From positions 135,222,001 through 135,286,000 of the forward strand of contig JBITNC010000001.1 in the NCBI GenBank assembly GCA_050084985.1: a stretch of 64,000 nucleotides of DNA, read 5' to 3'. The notes below the pieces were generated by a model, which ran no database searches, was not told the origin of the DNA, and saw only the letters and a list, made by a program, of their open reading frames with translations. The stretch is from Nageia nagi. Its lineage: Eukaryota > Pinophyta. A program made the position numbers and the translations under genes. Numbering within the stretch: the stretch's first letter is position 1; every line of letters begins with the position of its first letter. Positions 1 to 13,058 of this stretch are shown here, piece by piece.

Positions 1-1402
1 CATATTTTTCATATGTCTATCAAGACACTTACAACCATAACATTCGATTTATAGACATCAACTAAACACATCCACACACCTAATTAAAGGTTTATGGATA
101 TTTTACCAATGAATTCCCTAAACCTACCTCAAGGTAGCCTTCAAAAATGATATTATTCAATTTATAAGCACTACATCCACATACCCAATTCAGGGTTCAT
201 AGGTGTCTTGGTAATGAATTTTAAATCTTCCTCAACATAGCTTTCATGAACCAAAATATTTAATTTAAAAGCACCAAGTACATGCATCCACATACATAAC
301 TTATGGTTTATGTATATTTTGGAAGTGAAGTTCTAAGCTCCCACAAGATATCCTATATGACTAAGAAGGTCAACAATGCATTGATAATGATTCATCCAAG
401 GAATAATGCAGTAAGAGTCATTATATTAAATTATTTACAAAACTCATCTAATAGACTTGCTTGACTACATGAAAGTAGAATACATATAAAGGTAATGTTA
501 TTAGGGTTACTTCCCAAGTGATTCAACAAATCAAGGAGTAAAGGGCATTCTTATTGTAGCCATGAATTACATATCTTCCAATTATTTCATTCAATTAAAC
601 TATATCACCATTTTGCTTATATTTCTACTAGGGAAGGTGTAACCATAATATTTTATGCAAAAATATTTTCAACTACTCTGTTATAAACAAAATAATAACT
701 ACTAAGGTTATTTATTAATATTTAATTTAAGCAATTAATCATAAAATAACAATGACATGGAAGATGATAATGATTTGATTGACCTTAACCGATCAAATTG
801 GATTAATGAAAGATATAAACATGTACTTTACTTATCTTTAAGAACAAATAAGATATTCAATTGACAGGGGACAAATTATGAGCTTTCCCAAAAGATGGAT
901 CCACCAATCCAACCTCAACCCAATGATGTTGCTAGGATCCCATCAATGTTGTCTAATTATCATTCTAGTTCACCTTTCCCTTTCACTTGATATTGAAATA
1001 AAACCTTTGATGCTTAGAATATTGCATAAAAATGGGTTTGAAGGATTGCAATAATGAAAAGCTCAATGTATAACAAAATTCATATTGATAGGTGATGTTC
1101 AGAAACACCATTCAAGAATAGCATAATTATATTACCACTTATCAAGGATCCTATATCATATCATGATTTCTTATACATAACCCTTCCACATTTATAGATA
1201 GTAGGTTTAGTTCCAAGGCTCCTCCTTGGTACACATGGACCAAGACTCTATGGGCTTATCTTTGCACCAACCTATTATCATAAAACATAAAGGTAGGTAA
1301 GAGTGCAAGATGATAGAGCATTTAATTAATTAATTAATTAAATTATTTCAAATACCTAAAAGGATATTTTAATTAAATTAAAATTCCTTTTAAGGTGTTA
1401 AC
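1..1402 (-). repeat. Candidate 3' LTR of gypsy element 1 (right edge at 1402)
   Basis: The right edge is inferred from a TTAACA end at 1397-1402. It is followed at once by GATGCCCCACTTTG, the complement of a minus-strand polypurine tract. The same end and tract occur at 59855-59876 in element 3, so the two elements are probably related. The left edge is not visible. A TG at 679 starts a stretch resembling the start of the element 3 LTR (TGTTATAAAC against TGTTTACAAA) and is one candidate. The rest of 1-1400 is AT-rich with no gene seen. Confidence 0.45.
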
Positions 1403-2821
1403 AGATGCCCCACTTTGAATATGATTTGATGCTTTTGAGATAAAATATAATCAAAGCATAAATTTAAAATATTTTCACCAATGTTATGCACCCTCTTTGG
1501 CTTGGTTCCAATATCATGGATCTTTTACCATAGGATCAATCCAAGGAAAAGATTAAGGAACTTTAAAATAATTTAGATAAGAAACATTATCATGCAAGAT
1601 ATATCAAATATAGAAATTATACATCATAAGATATGTAAAGTGAGTAAAAGATAAGAATTCAAAATTACCCATATTGACTTACTCACTAAGAGTTAGAAGA
1701 TAGGTTACCAATTTATATCATCAAATTGGATTCCTAAGCCACCATGTTGCCATGGATTTTGATAAGATTATCTCTCCCTTACAGAGAAACAAATGATAAG
1801 AATGCTCATTACTTAAAGAGAAAAAAATGATAATATTTCCCCTCCCTTACAGAGGAACAAATAATAAGAATGTGATTGACTTGGGCCTCCAAGATACCAT
1901 ATTTCTATAGATTTTGATAAGCATGCCCCTCCCTTAAAGAGAAACCAATGGTAAGAGCAATAACATGATATGAAAAGTAGTTTAACATATGATAATAATT
2001 GTAAATCAGCTATGATAAGCATCAAATAAGAGTACTTTGATAGGATATGATAAGAAATGCATGATAAGAAATAGGTGATGAGTGAATGTTAAGAAATGAC
2101 ATGTAATTTTATGAAATGTAAGGGAAGAAAAGAAACAAATTACCTTTTTCATATGCATACCATGAAATAGAATATGTTCTTATAAAAATTCAATATTTTT
2201 ATTCTTTTAATGCATTGGCATCACCTAGAATCCAACAACATCAATTGGTTCATGATTACTTTTGTTGAAAATTTAGTGATAAGAAGCATATAAATTTATA
2301 TATACACAAAAATGATTATACATAAAACCTTTTTAGATGCATAATATTGATTGGATTCCTTTATTATTTACCTTCAATTATGGATAATTTATATTCCCCT
2401 TTTATGTAATTTGCAATGATAATGTAAGGATCTATCTAGTTAGGTTTGAACCTACCTTTGTTTTCATTTTATAAGGCTTTTGTATTTGTAAGACTTTCCT
2501 TTAACACTATGTATCCTACCTTGAACTCTTTAGGTTTAATATTTTTACTATATGCCTTTTTGATTATATAGTGATAGACATGAAGGTGTTCTAGAGCATT
2601 TACCCTTTTTTCATCTACGACCTCTAGTTGTTCTAGTCTTGCTTTTTTTTTTTTTTTATCTTCATCAGGAATGAAACCATCTAAGGATACTCATAAGGAT
2701 GGGATTTATAGTTCTAATATAACAATGACTTCATCACCATACATTAAATATAAAGGATTTTCCTTAAACAAATTCCTTATACTTATTCTATAGTGGATAA
2801 CATATAAGGAAGTTGTTCATG

Positions 2822-3352
2822 CTAATCTTTACTATGATTTTCAACATTTTTGGATAAAATACTTTTTATGAATTTATTAGAGGCTTCGTATTGAAAATAA
2901 CCTTCAGGATAATAAGGTTTAGGAAACTTTCTTTCAATATGATATTTATTAAAAAAATCTCTAACTTCATTACCTTTAAAACTTGTACCATTATCCATAA
3001 ACAATTTAGAAGGCATACCATATCTAGAAATGATACATTGAATTAAAAATTCAATAATCTTAACTCCTTTTTTCAACTCCATGGGAATAGAATTCACCAA
3101 TTTTATGAATTATTATGTGGCTATAATGACAAAATTATGGCCATCTCTTGAAATAGGGTTAATTTTACCAATGAAATCAAGTGCCCAAATAGAAAAAGGC
3201 CAAGGAGAAACAATAGAGTGCAATACATGAAATGATGAAGGTTGAAGCTTATTATTATTTTGATATTTTTCACATTTTTTAACATGCAATTCACAATATT
3301 CAATCATAGTATGAAAATAATAACCTATTCTAAGAAATATTTGATAAACCAA
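2822..3352 (-). pseudogene. Ty3/gypsy integrase remnant (element 1)
   Basis: Two open stretches, 3113-3352 and 2822-3100, lie in the same frame and are separated by two adjacent stop codons near 3104-3112. The first holds the end of the zinc-binding region (CELHVKKCEKYQ) and the start of the catalytic core (WPFSIWALDFIGKI, with the first Asp). The second holds the second catalytic Asp (FMDNGTSFKG) and the start of the region with the glutamate (PKPYYPEGYFQYEASNKF, where YPEGYFQYEA replaces the usual YPQGNGQAEA). It would have been the DNA-joining enzyme of the retrotransposon. No functional product is expected. Confidence 0.85.
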
Positions 3353-3877
3353 TTTAGCACTAAAATATCCTCACGTTAACCATCATGATCTTGATGAAGG
3401 GCCATGTATAATTCATGCCTCATTAAACATATAATAAGAAATCATAAAAATAACTTAAAAATAGCAAATAACCAATGATAAAATAATGTATTGCTTATTT
3501 TTAAGCCTAATTCTAGCATTATGATCAAAGTCAACGTGAATTATTCCATTTTAAAATAAGCAAAAAAATCTTGATACCACTCACACACATTAATATATGC
3601 ATTTGAAAAATAATAATCTTTAATAAAATATTTGACAACATATTCATGTAATGGTTTACCTATGTTTGTAATTGAGTATAGTTTCTTCATCTTCTATGTT
3701 AATAGGAGCAAGGGAAGTGGCACTAGGTATTACATTGGTGTACCTATTGCTATCTTATGAGATGCTCTCAATTTCATACTCACTAAAGTACACGAGAATA
3801 ATTGTTACCAATTCTTTGTAAGGTTGAAATTTGTCATCCTTTGTGTTTTAGATATAAACAACTTATTTTACTACCAA

Positions 3878-4186
3878 TTAAGAATTATCAAATATTTTTA
3901 TTCTTTTTACCTTTAGGAATATTGTAGCCTTTAGACCTAGAATAAGAGCTTCATACTTAGCCATGTTATTAGTACAATAAAAATGTAAATTATAAGATAT
4001 AATAATTACATCACCATGCATATTAATTAAAATAATTCCTAACCCTACTCTATGAATGCACTTAAAATTGTTAAAGAATAGTGTGCATTCATCCTTCTTA
4101 GAAAAATTGATGAGTGCTTTCAGGTACTCAAGTTTGTTAATAATACATGAATTAAAAGAGAAAAAAAATAGCTCCATAAACAACAA
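3878..4186 (-). pseudogene. Additional RNase H domain of Tat type, remnant (element 1)
   Basis: The C-terminal part of this 102-codon stretch matches the second RNase H domain that sets Tat/Ogre elements apart: GLGIILINMHGDVIIISY, then CTNNMAKYEALILGL with the conserved glutamate, then IKIFDNS where GDS is expected. The N-terminal third is hydrophobic and not alignable. The position just upstream of integrase on the same strand fits the Tat domain order. The fragment is truncated and has a changed active-site segment, so it is a dead copy. Confidence 0.75.
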
Positions 4187-5039
4187 TTATTTTGAAGTGG
4201 ATACTCATCTTTAATATCCTTTTGGGTATGAAAAAAGTCCTTAATGGAATATAAGATGTTTTAATCTTGGAAATGACATTTTTCCATGCATAAGTTAACA
4301 AAATCATTCCATGTCTTCTTTTTCAAGCTATTTTATTCTAATTCATTACGTGGAATAAAATTTATCTCATTTCTTTAATATAAACCTTTGGGATTTTAGG
4401 ATCATCATATATCTTAATTGTATGAATTAATTGTTCATACTCAAATTCTATACGTGTATGTCATGGAGGAAATTTATTGTAAGGAAGATCTCCCAATCTA
4501 TGATAGATGTTAGTCTCAACCATCTTGTATTCTAACTGAACTAGAATATAGATGTATTTGATGTATGTTTTATCCACATTAACCCTTGATATTAACCATG
4601 GAACTTTTAAGCTTAAGAAATGGAATTCCTTCAAATCTACATAAAAATTTGGTTAAGTAAATATTGAGATTTAATTTGGTATTGAAAAATCTCCTTTTAC
4701 TATCTTTCTTCATATATTTATTTGAATATGCAATGCAAGGATACAATCTATGAGACCTTGAGTTGCTAGTTCATCAATATAAAATTTGATCATATTAACA
4801 TGTTTAAAATAATCAATCATATATAAAAGATATTTGTTGAAATATTAGGATTTATATATTATTTAATTAATACATCAAATAGTGCTAATCTAAGTTTTTA
4901 AGAAGTCACAAATAATCATATAGATAAACTTTTAAAGGAGTATTCTTTATGTGATGAATAGAATCATAAGTAAAAGTATGTTTAGAAAAAGAAGGAACAT
5001 AATTTATTTATCCATTAATAGGGTAAGAAAGACCTTTAT

Positions 5040-5960
5040 TTCTACCTCTTAAAGCTACATTGTATTCATCTTTCTCACTATAGATGATCATGTTGACCAT
5101 ATTGATTGATTTATGTTATCATTTGGATCAACTACCTTTGAGATATCTGAATTCACATGATCTAGTTTTATACTTTTTAGGATATCATTAAGCTTTTTCT
5201 CCATATCATAAAATCTCTTGGTATAGTGTCCCTTCACTAAATAATACCCATAATAAGAATTTGGCCTATAAAAAGATGTATTCTCTTCAATTTTCTAAAA
5301 CACCTTCTCCTTAACCTACTAAATCAAACAGTTTTCTTAGGTTAATTATTTTTATTTATTTTTATCTTTTGACTCTTATTTAGAACTAGATTCAACAACA
5401 TTGGAATTTATATATTATTTATTTGTATGTTATTTGTTAGGGTTTTGTTTTCAAATACATTAGCATATTTAAGTTGATCCTCTTCAACCATATCTTTGTC
5501 TTTCTCAATTAACTTAAATTTGATAACTATGAATGACTCATAATTATTATCTAATCTAATACATTTTAAATAAGGGATTATATTCACTTGATAAATACCT
5601 TAGGTGTCATCTTTTCCATAATATAGGTCCATGGAATGTAAAACCTTTTGATTCCCACAATAAACTTATCTAACCAATCACTAGCTCCTTACTTGTAATC
5701 CGTCAAATTTAGTAGTCCAAGAGGTATTTAAATATTGCACTTGAAATAAGTTTTGAATATATTCTTGAGTTAAAAATCAAATGTGATTAAAACTAGTTTC
5801 ATGTTTTGAAATAACTTCCTAACCTTAGTAATTAAGATCATGAAAAAATACTTAAATTTTAGATTATCATTGATTCCATGCCTTGAATCCTTGGTATATT
5901 CAAATCTCTATATGTTAGACTAAGGATATCCTTTACCATTAAATTTCTGTAACTTAGAAT
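5040..5960 (-). pseudogene. gag remnant (element 1)
   Basis: Around 5262-5200 the minus strand reads NSYYGYYLVKGHYTKRF and continues into a lysine- and aspartate-rich helix. This aligns with the zinc-binding segments of the gag proteins at 52491-53516 (CAYHRQKGHNTNKC) and 62895-63998 (CLYHRVHGHKTCEC), but both metal-binding cysteines are lost here. Upstream sequence to about 5960 has gag-like fragments broken by many stops. Boundaries are approximate. Confidence 0.5.
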
Positions 5961-8900
5961 CATTTTTATTTCTCATGAAAAATATGTTTCTCCATCACTC
6001 AATTGATTATTACTATCTTAATTAATGGAAAAACCATGACTATGCTACTAGTGCTAAATACTAGCCATGTGATATATGATGTTTAAATGCATTTAATTAT
6101 TAGCATGAATTTATTTTGTCCAATCCAATTGAGGAGATGGATATTGAGCATTAGTGACGATCATATATCAAATATAAGTGTGTAGTAATGCTATAGTATA
6201 TTTTACATACTTATTAACTAATATTATTAATATGACATGCTTTACCATTTTTATAAAAAATATATTAAATTCTACAAAAACCTTAAGGTTTTATGGTAAC
6301 AAAAATGACTTAGTGAATATGTGTGATGGAAAGATTTAGGTTCACCAAATATGTAGATACTAAAAATTAAATAGATTAATACCAAATAAAGAAAATAATA
6401 TCTAACATTTAATAAATAAACAACATCTAAATATAAAGTTAAGGATGATAATCTATATATCAAAAGATTAAACCAACCTATCAAGATAAGAAAGAGAAAT
6501 ATAGAAAACTTATTATTAAATCAACTAATTGTAAGATTAAAATAACTTAGCTAAATGGATCATACGCTAATAATAGATTTCGTAGGTCATCAAACTTTAG
6601 AATTAATCAAAACTCATTACTATCATTGTGTTGAAGGCCTAACTCTTATGCTAGTTTATGGAATGAATATACATGTTCAAAGTGATCAATCAATAATACA
6701 TATGATGTCAAACCTAATCTAGTGTATAATATATAAAATATGGATTGCAACAAAGCTCACAGAAAGATCAAATCTCAAGTCTTGATATACAATATTGAAG
6801 AACATATAGGATATATAGTATATGATATATAAAGAGAACATTCAATCTTATTATATCTCATGTGTAGTCCTCCTTTATATATGCAAGTAAAATTCATAAA
6901 GTATGGTGATTATTCAATGTCAACATTAGTACCTTACCCAATAAAAGATAAATACACATGCTATAATATCACGTGGGAGTAAATATGATAATATAGGAAT
7001 AAGTTATAGATAAATATATTATCATTATATAAATATAATTAATTTAGGAAAAAGATATCTAAATTATATGTCAACAATTGACTTAGTATTGAAATGGAAC
7101 AATGATAGAGAAAATCCTAAAAAAATATAAATTTTATTCACTATGTAGTAGAATATATGTGATATCAAAAATTAAGAAATATAATGCATTTGAATTATCT
7201 AAAGTAGGAAGTCATTACTGTTTACCATTTCTAGTAAATTTAGCTTCCACTTAAATCCATATTGATTACTTTGACACCATTCATAATTGAACTTCTTGTA
7301 AAGTGTGTACAAATAACTAGATTCTGGTCTACATTCTACCTTTATTATAGATATTATAATCATTATAAATATACATGAATTTGTAATAATTGTGTTATTT
7401 TCATGTAAAGCTTATAATGTAGATAGGATGATACCATTATAGATACCTCTTCATGATTAGATCAAAATTTGAAATTCAATATGTAAATGAGTCCTAATAA
7501 AAAAGGATCATAAGATATATTGGAAAGAAAAATTTGCATTAATATTATTTAAATAATTTGAAAATAAAATAATACAAAGCATTTATTATTTATCCTAAAA
7601 TTTTAAATTTTTATAATAATAATGACATCCAAGAGAAGCAAAAAGCTGAAGAAAAAATGAGACATACATAAGAATCATGATTTTGAGATGGCTAAATAAC
7701 TAAAAAGGAAACTATGGATAAATGGATCATAAATGCTATTCAACACTTGCAATAATGAGAATAACCCACCAGGAGGAAACACTAAGAATGGTGTATTTTA
7801 GTAAGCTAAATATTTATGGTTTTTATGAGGAGAATAATATTAGTTTTTTTTTCTTTATAGGAAATATACAAAGCCCTCACATTTCCAAAATAATTGAGTG
7901 AAGACCCACTTTGAGGAGGATGGATATAAAGGAATATTGATGTAATTACTTCAATAATTAATTTTTAAAACATTTATTGATTGATAAGTATGACTACCTA
8001 TAATAAAATGAATTGAATATATACTCAAGATGTATAATTTTAGAAATACTTATGAATAAGATGTTCTATTAACAATTGTAGTGACTATAGGAGAGGATAC
8101 AAATATATAGATTCCGCCATGTGTAATCTTTCTAGAGAATATGATTATCATGAATAATATTAGGTTTGATTGATATGTATTTATTAGTTTAAATATATAA
8201 GGTAAGCTACAAAGGATAAATAACCAAATCCTATTCTATTAAATACTCCTAACTTATGTTATAGTTAGGTCCACACTAGAACCCAACATTATTTCTTGTA
8301 ATCTATTTGAATCTAATAGATTATGATAGGAAGAAAAAATACATTTTCATGAGAAAAAGTTCTAAAGCAGAGTTCCAAATCTCATTGTGATTTCATGAAT
8401 AATTTTTATAACCAATGATGAACAAGTTGATCGATAGTCAACTTCCCAAGCTATCTACTAAAAGTTAAGTTAGAGATATATAAATACTAGATACCCAAAA
8501 GGTATATTAATATTTCATGAAGGATAAGATAGTAATAATTAGGCATGGATTTTAAAATCATGCTTTTATCCTACCATAGAATACTACAAATGAGTTCTTC
8601 ACCTTAGATTATGTAAGGAAAATCAACATGATTGATTGTAAATTTAGAATAGTTACCAATAATTGGAAAATAGTATAATATCCCATTGAGGTTTCTCTAA
8701 TGATAGTTGATAAAGAGGATCAACATTATAATATCAAAGAATACATGAATAAGGAATTCAAGCTAATGGACATTGAGACAATATGGGTAAACTAAAATAT
8801 AGATAATATAGTTAATCTTGATAGAGATTAAGAAAAGTAAATACTCTCTAAGATTGTATCCAAAATGAATGCCAATAAGGATGATATTTTAATATAGGTC

Positions 8901-11194
8901 TAAAGATGAAGATATGGGTGAATTGTAATCCCATGGGAAGAGGATGGATTCTTATAACCAAGGATTGGTAATTCATATTGACCTTGCTATAACGCATTAA
9001 GGATAAAAGTTGAGAAAAAGAAGATATGCTACTTTCATTATGAAGTTGTCAATAAAAGAACTAAGTTGATAAGGAAACCTTTTGATAAAGTTGTAGGAGA
9101 TAATGATTGCTAGAGAAATTCAAATAAAGAGTTTTAGATAAAGTCTTTAGATAACCATTCTAGTAATAATTTAGATGAAATTATTAAGGAGGACATTGTT
9201 AGGAAAAATAGAGTTTCCATAGACCTAAAGGTGAAAAAGGAAATTAGTACCATAGACCTCTAAGTGATTATCACATATAGAAAGTGGTACATGATGAATT
9301 AGAATCCTAATATACAACTAGGGAAATATTCTTAAGGTTCTACATATTTTTGTTTTCTTATCCCAAGTTTTGAACTCATAAATCTCCAAATAATTATGAA
9401 CTCTCACAATCCCCTTATAAATCAACCTATAAAAAAACTTACTAAGCTTGTATTTAATCAAAATCATCCTATACATAACTTACCTTCACATTCCATACTT
9501 ATGAAAACTTACTCTTTGAATCTTATATCTCTTAAAAATCCATGTACACTAGATTCTTTGTATTCTTCATATAAGAAAATCTAAATAGACTAAGATATTT
9601 AATAGGCTAATATCATTGCTGATAACATTGCTAGAACCTTACTATAGAAAAATATACCAAGGGAGGAATTTGGGGTAAATCATTCTTTTGATTATTCTAA
9701 TTCTTGTATGTTAAAGATGTAGTTTTGCAAGGAGACACTTAAGATTATTCTTTAAAAAAAGATGAAAAGTAGAGAAATTTCAAAGGCCATGACATAAGCT
9801 TAAGACTCATCATATATGGTAATAAATAATAGGTTGAATATGATAAATCATCTCAATAACCTTGGTAGCACTTAGAATATAGATAGATATGATGAAAAAA
9901 TATTATCCATCTATTTAATCTAACAACATGAAAAATTATCATCTTTTTTCACTAGAATCTTGAATGATTATATTAGAGTAGTTGTTAGCCATAGTTCAAC
10001 CAACTGTCTTATAACTTATAATCCATGCCTTGACATGTTTGATGATCTTATCCTTAACCTATTATTTGAAATAAATATATCAAAGATAATTAGAGCAATA
10101 TGTTCAATATATAAAAAAAAACTAGAGTTATTAAAATAATATTAATTATAGGTATAGAAAATTTCAAGGGATATCTACAATAATACTTAATATGCCCTTT
10201 CAAGGAGTACCAACTTAAGATGAGGCATTTTGATATAAAATATAGTCAACTTAATGGGGTTCCACTTCAATAAATTAAGTATAGAAGTAATTATTAAAAA
10301 TACAAAATTATTTGGACAAAATCAAAGAGATTCTTGAAATTGATACGAAGAAGAATAATGAAAATAAAGTTAATGTTATCAAACTTAGGAATTCCCTACC
10401 TAAGTAAGATACTGATATAATCAAGGTATAGATAATACAAATATAGAGATAAGGCAAATAAAGAAGTCATTGCATAATAACAAGAAGAAGAATGAAAAGT
10501 TGAATGAGCAACTCCAAAAGAAGGAAGAGTAGCTCTTAAAGATCTACTTTGATTTAAAGAAAGAGGAGAATCCCAATAGAGGAGATGCATATGATATTAT
10601 AATGTTTTGATATTTTATATTAAACATGATATTAAATCAAGTAAATTAGTTGATGAAGATCAAAACTATAGAGATGAATTAAAGTTATTAGTAGCTGGAA
10701 TTGTAACTACTCTTCTTCATTTCAAAATAATAATGGAAATATTAAAAAAAAGGTGATAGTTATGAGAAACTAGATGGAATCCATAGGAAAAGAGAAAATA
10801 ATAAATTTGAATACTAGAGAAAGAAGGAATTTAACAGAAAAATAATAAACATCTTGAGTATTCATTGCTTATTGAAGAGGCTAACAAAATGATTTATTTT
10901 CCTAAAGGAGAGTTCAAGAAGGTAATACATAATTATTATTTATAATAAAGGAATTCTTTATTCATAAAGAATTAATATGTTTTCTATTCGATTTATAGAA
11001 TAAATGATCTAGTTGTAGAAAATTGTTAATTCTCAAGACCTCTTTGATATTCTCACATTCATATTCTAATACACATGTTAATGACAATGCTTATCATGCT
11101 TTTGGTATTGCTATGGGTCATTCTTGTTTAGATTAATTAATTTTTAATACAATAACATATAGCATGTAGAAATCAAAATATAGAAAAAAAATCA
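5961..11194. other. AT-rich region without a recognisable gene
   Basis: Read in all frames, this stretch gives only short stop-broken peptides. Two parts look like very old coding DNA of retroelement type on the plus strand: about 8860-9180 and about 10310-10560 (lysine- and glutamate-rich). No family motif is clear enough to name. A 62-codon open stretch at 9396-9584 has no features of a real gene. Confidence 0.5.
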
Positions 11195-11260
11195 AACATA
11201 ATAGATAGACAAATTTAACATGGTTCACTCAATGTGGGCTACACCCATGGAGGAAATATC
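11195..11260. repeat. Dispersed LTR-type motif, copy 1
   Basis: The segment contains ATGGTTCACTCAATGTGGGC followed by CTACACCCATGG. The same layout occurs at 17960-17992 (GTGGTTCACCCAGTTTGGGC) and, more decayed, at 26600-26635 beside a copia fragment. Motifs of this form are common inside LTRs of plant Ty1/copia elements. An LTR remnant is inferred, without edges. Confidence 0.4.
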
Positions 11261-12512
11261 CTATCCATCTTTTATTCCATCTTACATTATAAAGTCATAC
11301 AACCTATGGTAAATATGCTATAAAAACCCTCTTGACTCTATCATAAGGAGTTTATAAATTGCTTTCTTAAGTATTTTGTAGAGTGTTACTATTTCAAATA
11401 AAGATATAAGAAAAGTAAGATTACAAAAGCTTGGGAAGCTTGATGAGAGATGAATGAAAAACTAGAAATGCTTTAGAATATACCATAAAATGGTTCAAAC
11501 AAAACATATGAAAAAAAATAATTAAAAGAGTTTTAAGTAAGAGTCTTAATCATTAAAATGAAATTAGAAAAATATAAATATTGAGTAAGAAAATTAAGGT
11601 AAATTTGAGAGAAATTAACTTTACCCTTATATTATAGATTTGGTTTTAGCCATATAAGCTAACGATCTTTGAAAGTAAATTATTTCCAAAACCCATGAAT
11701 ATTAGAACTATCAAAAACTATTATGCTTAACTTTTTTCCTCTCCTTACATTATTTTCATTCTTAATGATTTTCAATTATCATGTTTTATATTTCTTTCTA
11801 AGTTTTCATCATTGAGATTTGTGTTCATTAGATAGGTAAATTACAAAGCCTAAAGTGAGGGATAAATAAACTATAGAGTAAAATTTGTATACAAAACTTT
11901 TCTAGTTTATTTTTATTGCAGAAGAATATCCTTTAGCCAAATTCAAAGTATACCATGAGCGTATATCATATTTTGACCACATACAGAAATGGTTGGAAAC
12001 TATTGGAACAAGTTTAGATTGGTAATGGGTGCTTGAATATGACAAACTTCGACCATGATTAATTCAACTTATCCTTTTTCACTGATTTGAGGTATATATG
12101 CCCAAGGTATATAGGATATACATCCATGATATATCCTAAATTTGGTTGGAGGATAATTGCATTAATTTTTAATGTTTTAAATGCAAATTATACTATATTA
12201 TGATTAAACCATTTTATAGATTGAATACATTATAACAAAAACCTTATCTATTAACAATAATGAATGACACTTCATAGAATCATAGTAAGCATAAAATTGT
12301 TGTTTTCTTTTTTTCTCAAACCTGCGAGATCTTTTTTAATCATTACCACTTCTATTTTCTTCACTTGTGTGAAGTATTTTTATGGGCTAGAATAGAAATT
12401 CACAATCATAAATCAACATATAAGAATCTTAGAATTCTTATCCCTTTTTTCAACCTACTTAAATTATTAATAAAGATTTTTTTATATCCACAATAACTTT
12501 CAAATAGGTTAA

Positions 12513-12555
<43 letters not shown>

Positions 12556-13058
12556 TTATGTAAGAATAGAACATGAACATCTCAACATCTTAATATGGCT
12601 CTACTTTAGATAAACTTATTAATTTTAACTACTTAATTTTTTAATTTTATGAAATCAAATTTTTAACTTTAAGTAGTATCAAAACACTATGATATATCTA
12701 CCATGTGTAAGAAAGTTAAAGAATGAGTAGTTGAAAACTGTCAAAATGAATAATGAGAGATCCCATATTCAACTGTGTTCCATAAAATGATGATAGATAT
12801 TATTGAAATAAAAAATAAAAATGATATGATCATTCTGTTTTATTTATGACCACTGCAATTCTTATAGATTTGCATTATAATTTACCATAATCGTATTACA
12901 ACCTGCATATTTTTTTTTGGTCTTTTATAAATACGAACTTAATTTAAACAATTACGATAAGTTAATATAGATGACTTAAGATTATACCATTTGCTTATTC
13001 ATAAATTTAAAATCTGACGCTATTTCTGCTGACATCAGAGTGAGCGATCTCCAGGACT
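11261..13058. other. Region downstream of the UGT gene, no gene seen
   Basis: AT-rich DNA with no convincing ORF. It includes an (AT)18 microsatellite at 12516-12551. On the minus strand an AATAAA occurs at 12844-12839, about 215 bases past the UGT stop codon. It is a possible but unproven polyadenylation signal for that gene. Confidence 0.5.
12516..12551. repeat. (AT)18 microsatellite
   Basis: A perfect AT dinucleotide run of 36 bases, likely variable in length between individuals. Confidence 0.95.

Larger units (their letters stand above)
1403..5960 (-). mobile_element. Decayed Ty3/gypsy element 1, Tat-like, internal region
   Basis: Reading the minus strand from high to low coordinates gives a gag remnant (about 5960-5040), an RNase H domain of the extra Tat type (4186-3878), integrase (3352-2822) and the polypurine tract (1418-1403). 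This is the order expected for the Tat/Ogre branch of Ty3/gypsy. All parts carry stops or have lost key residues. Reverse transcriptase between 5040 and 4186 is too decayed for me to mark. The 5' LTR is not delimited. A minus-strand TATA-like site at 6874-6884 could belong to it, but no matching LTR end was found. Confidence 0.6.

Noticed and set aside
6200-7075. 5' LTR of gypsy element 1, with TATA-like site at 6874-6884 and a TGTCAACA end at 7068-7075
   Set aside because: The stretch does not align with the candidate 3' LTR before 1402, so the pairing is not supported.
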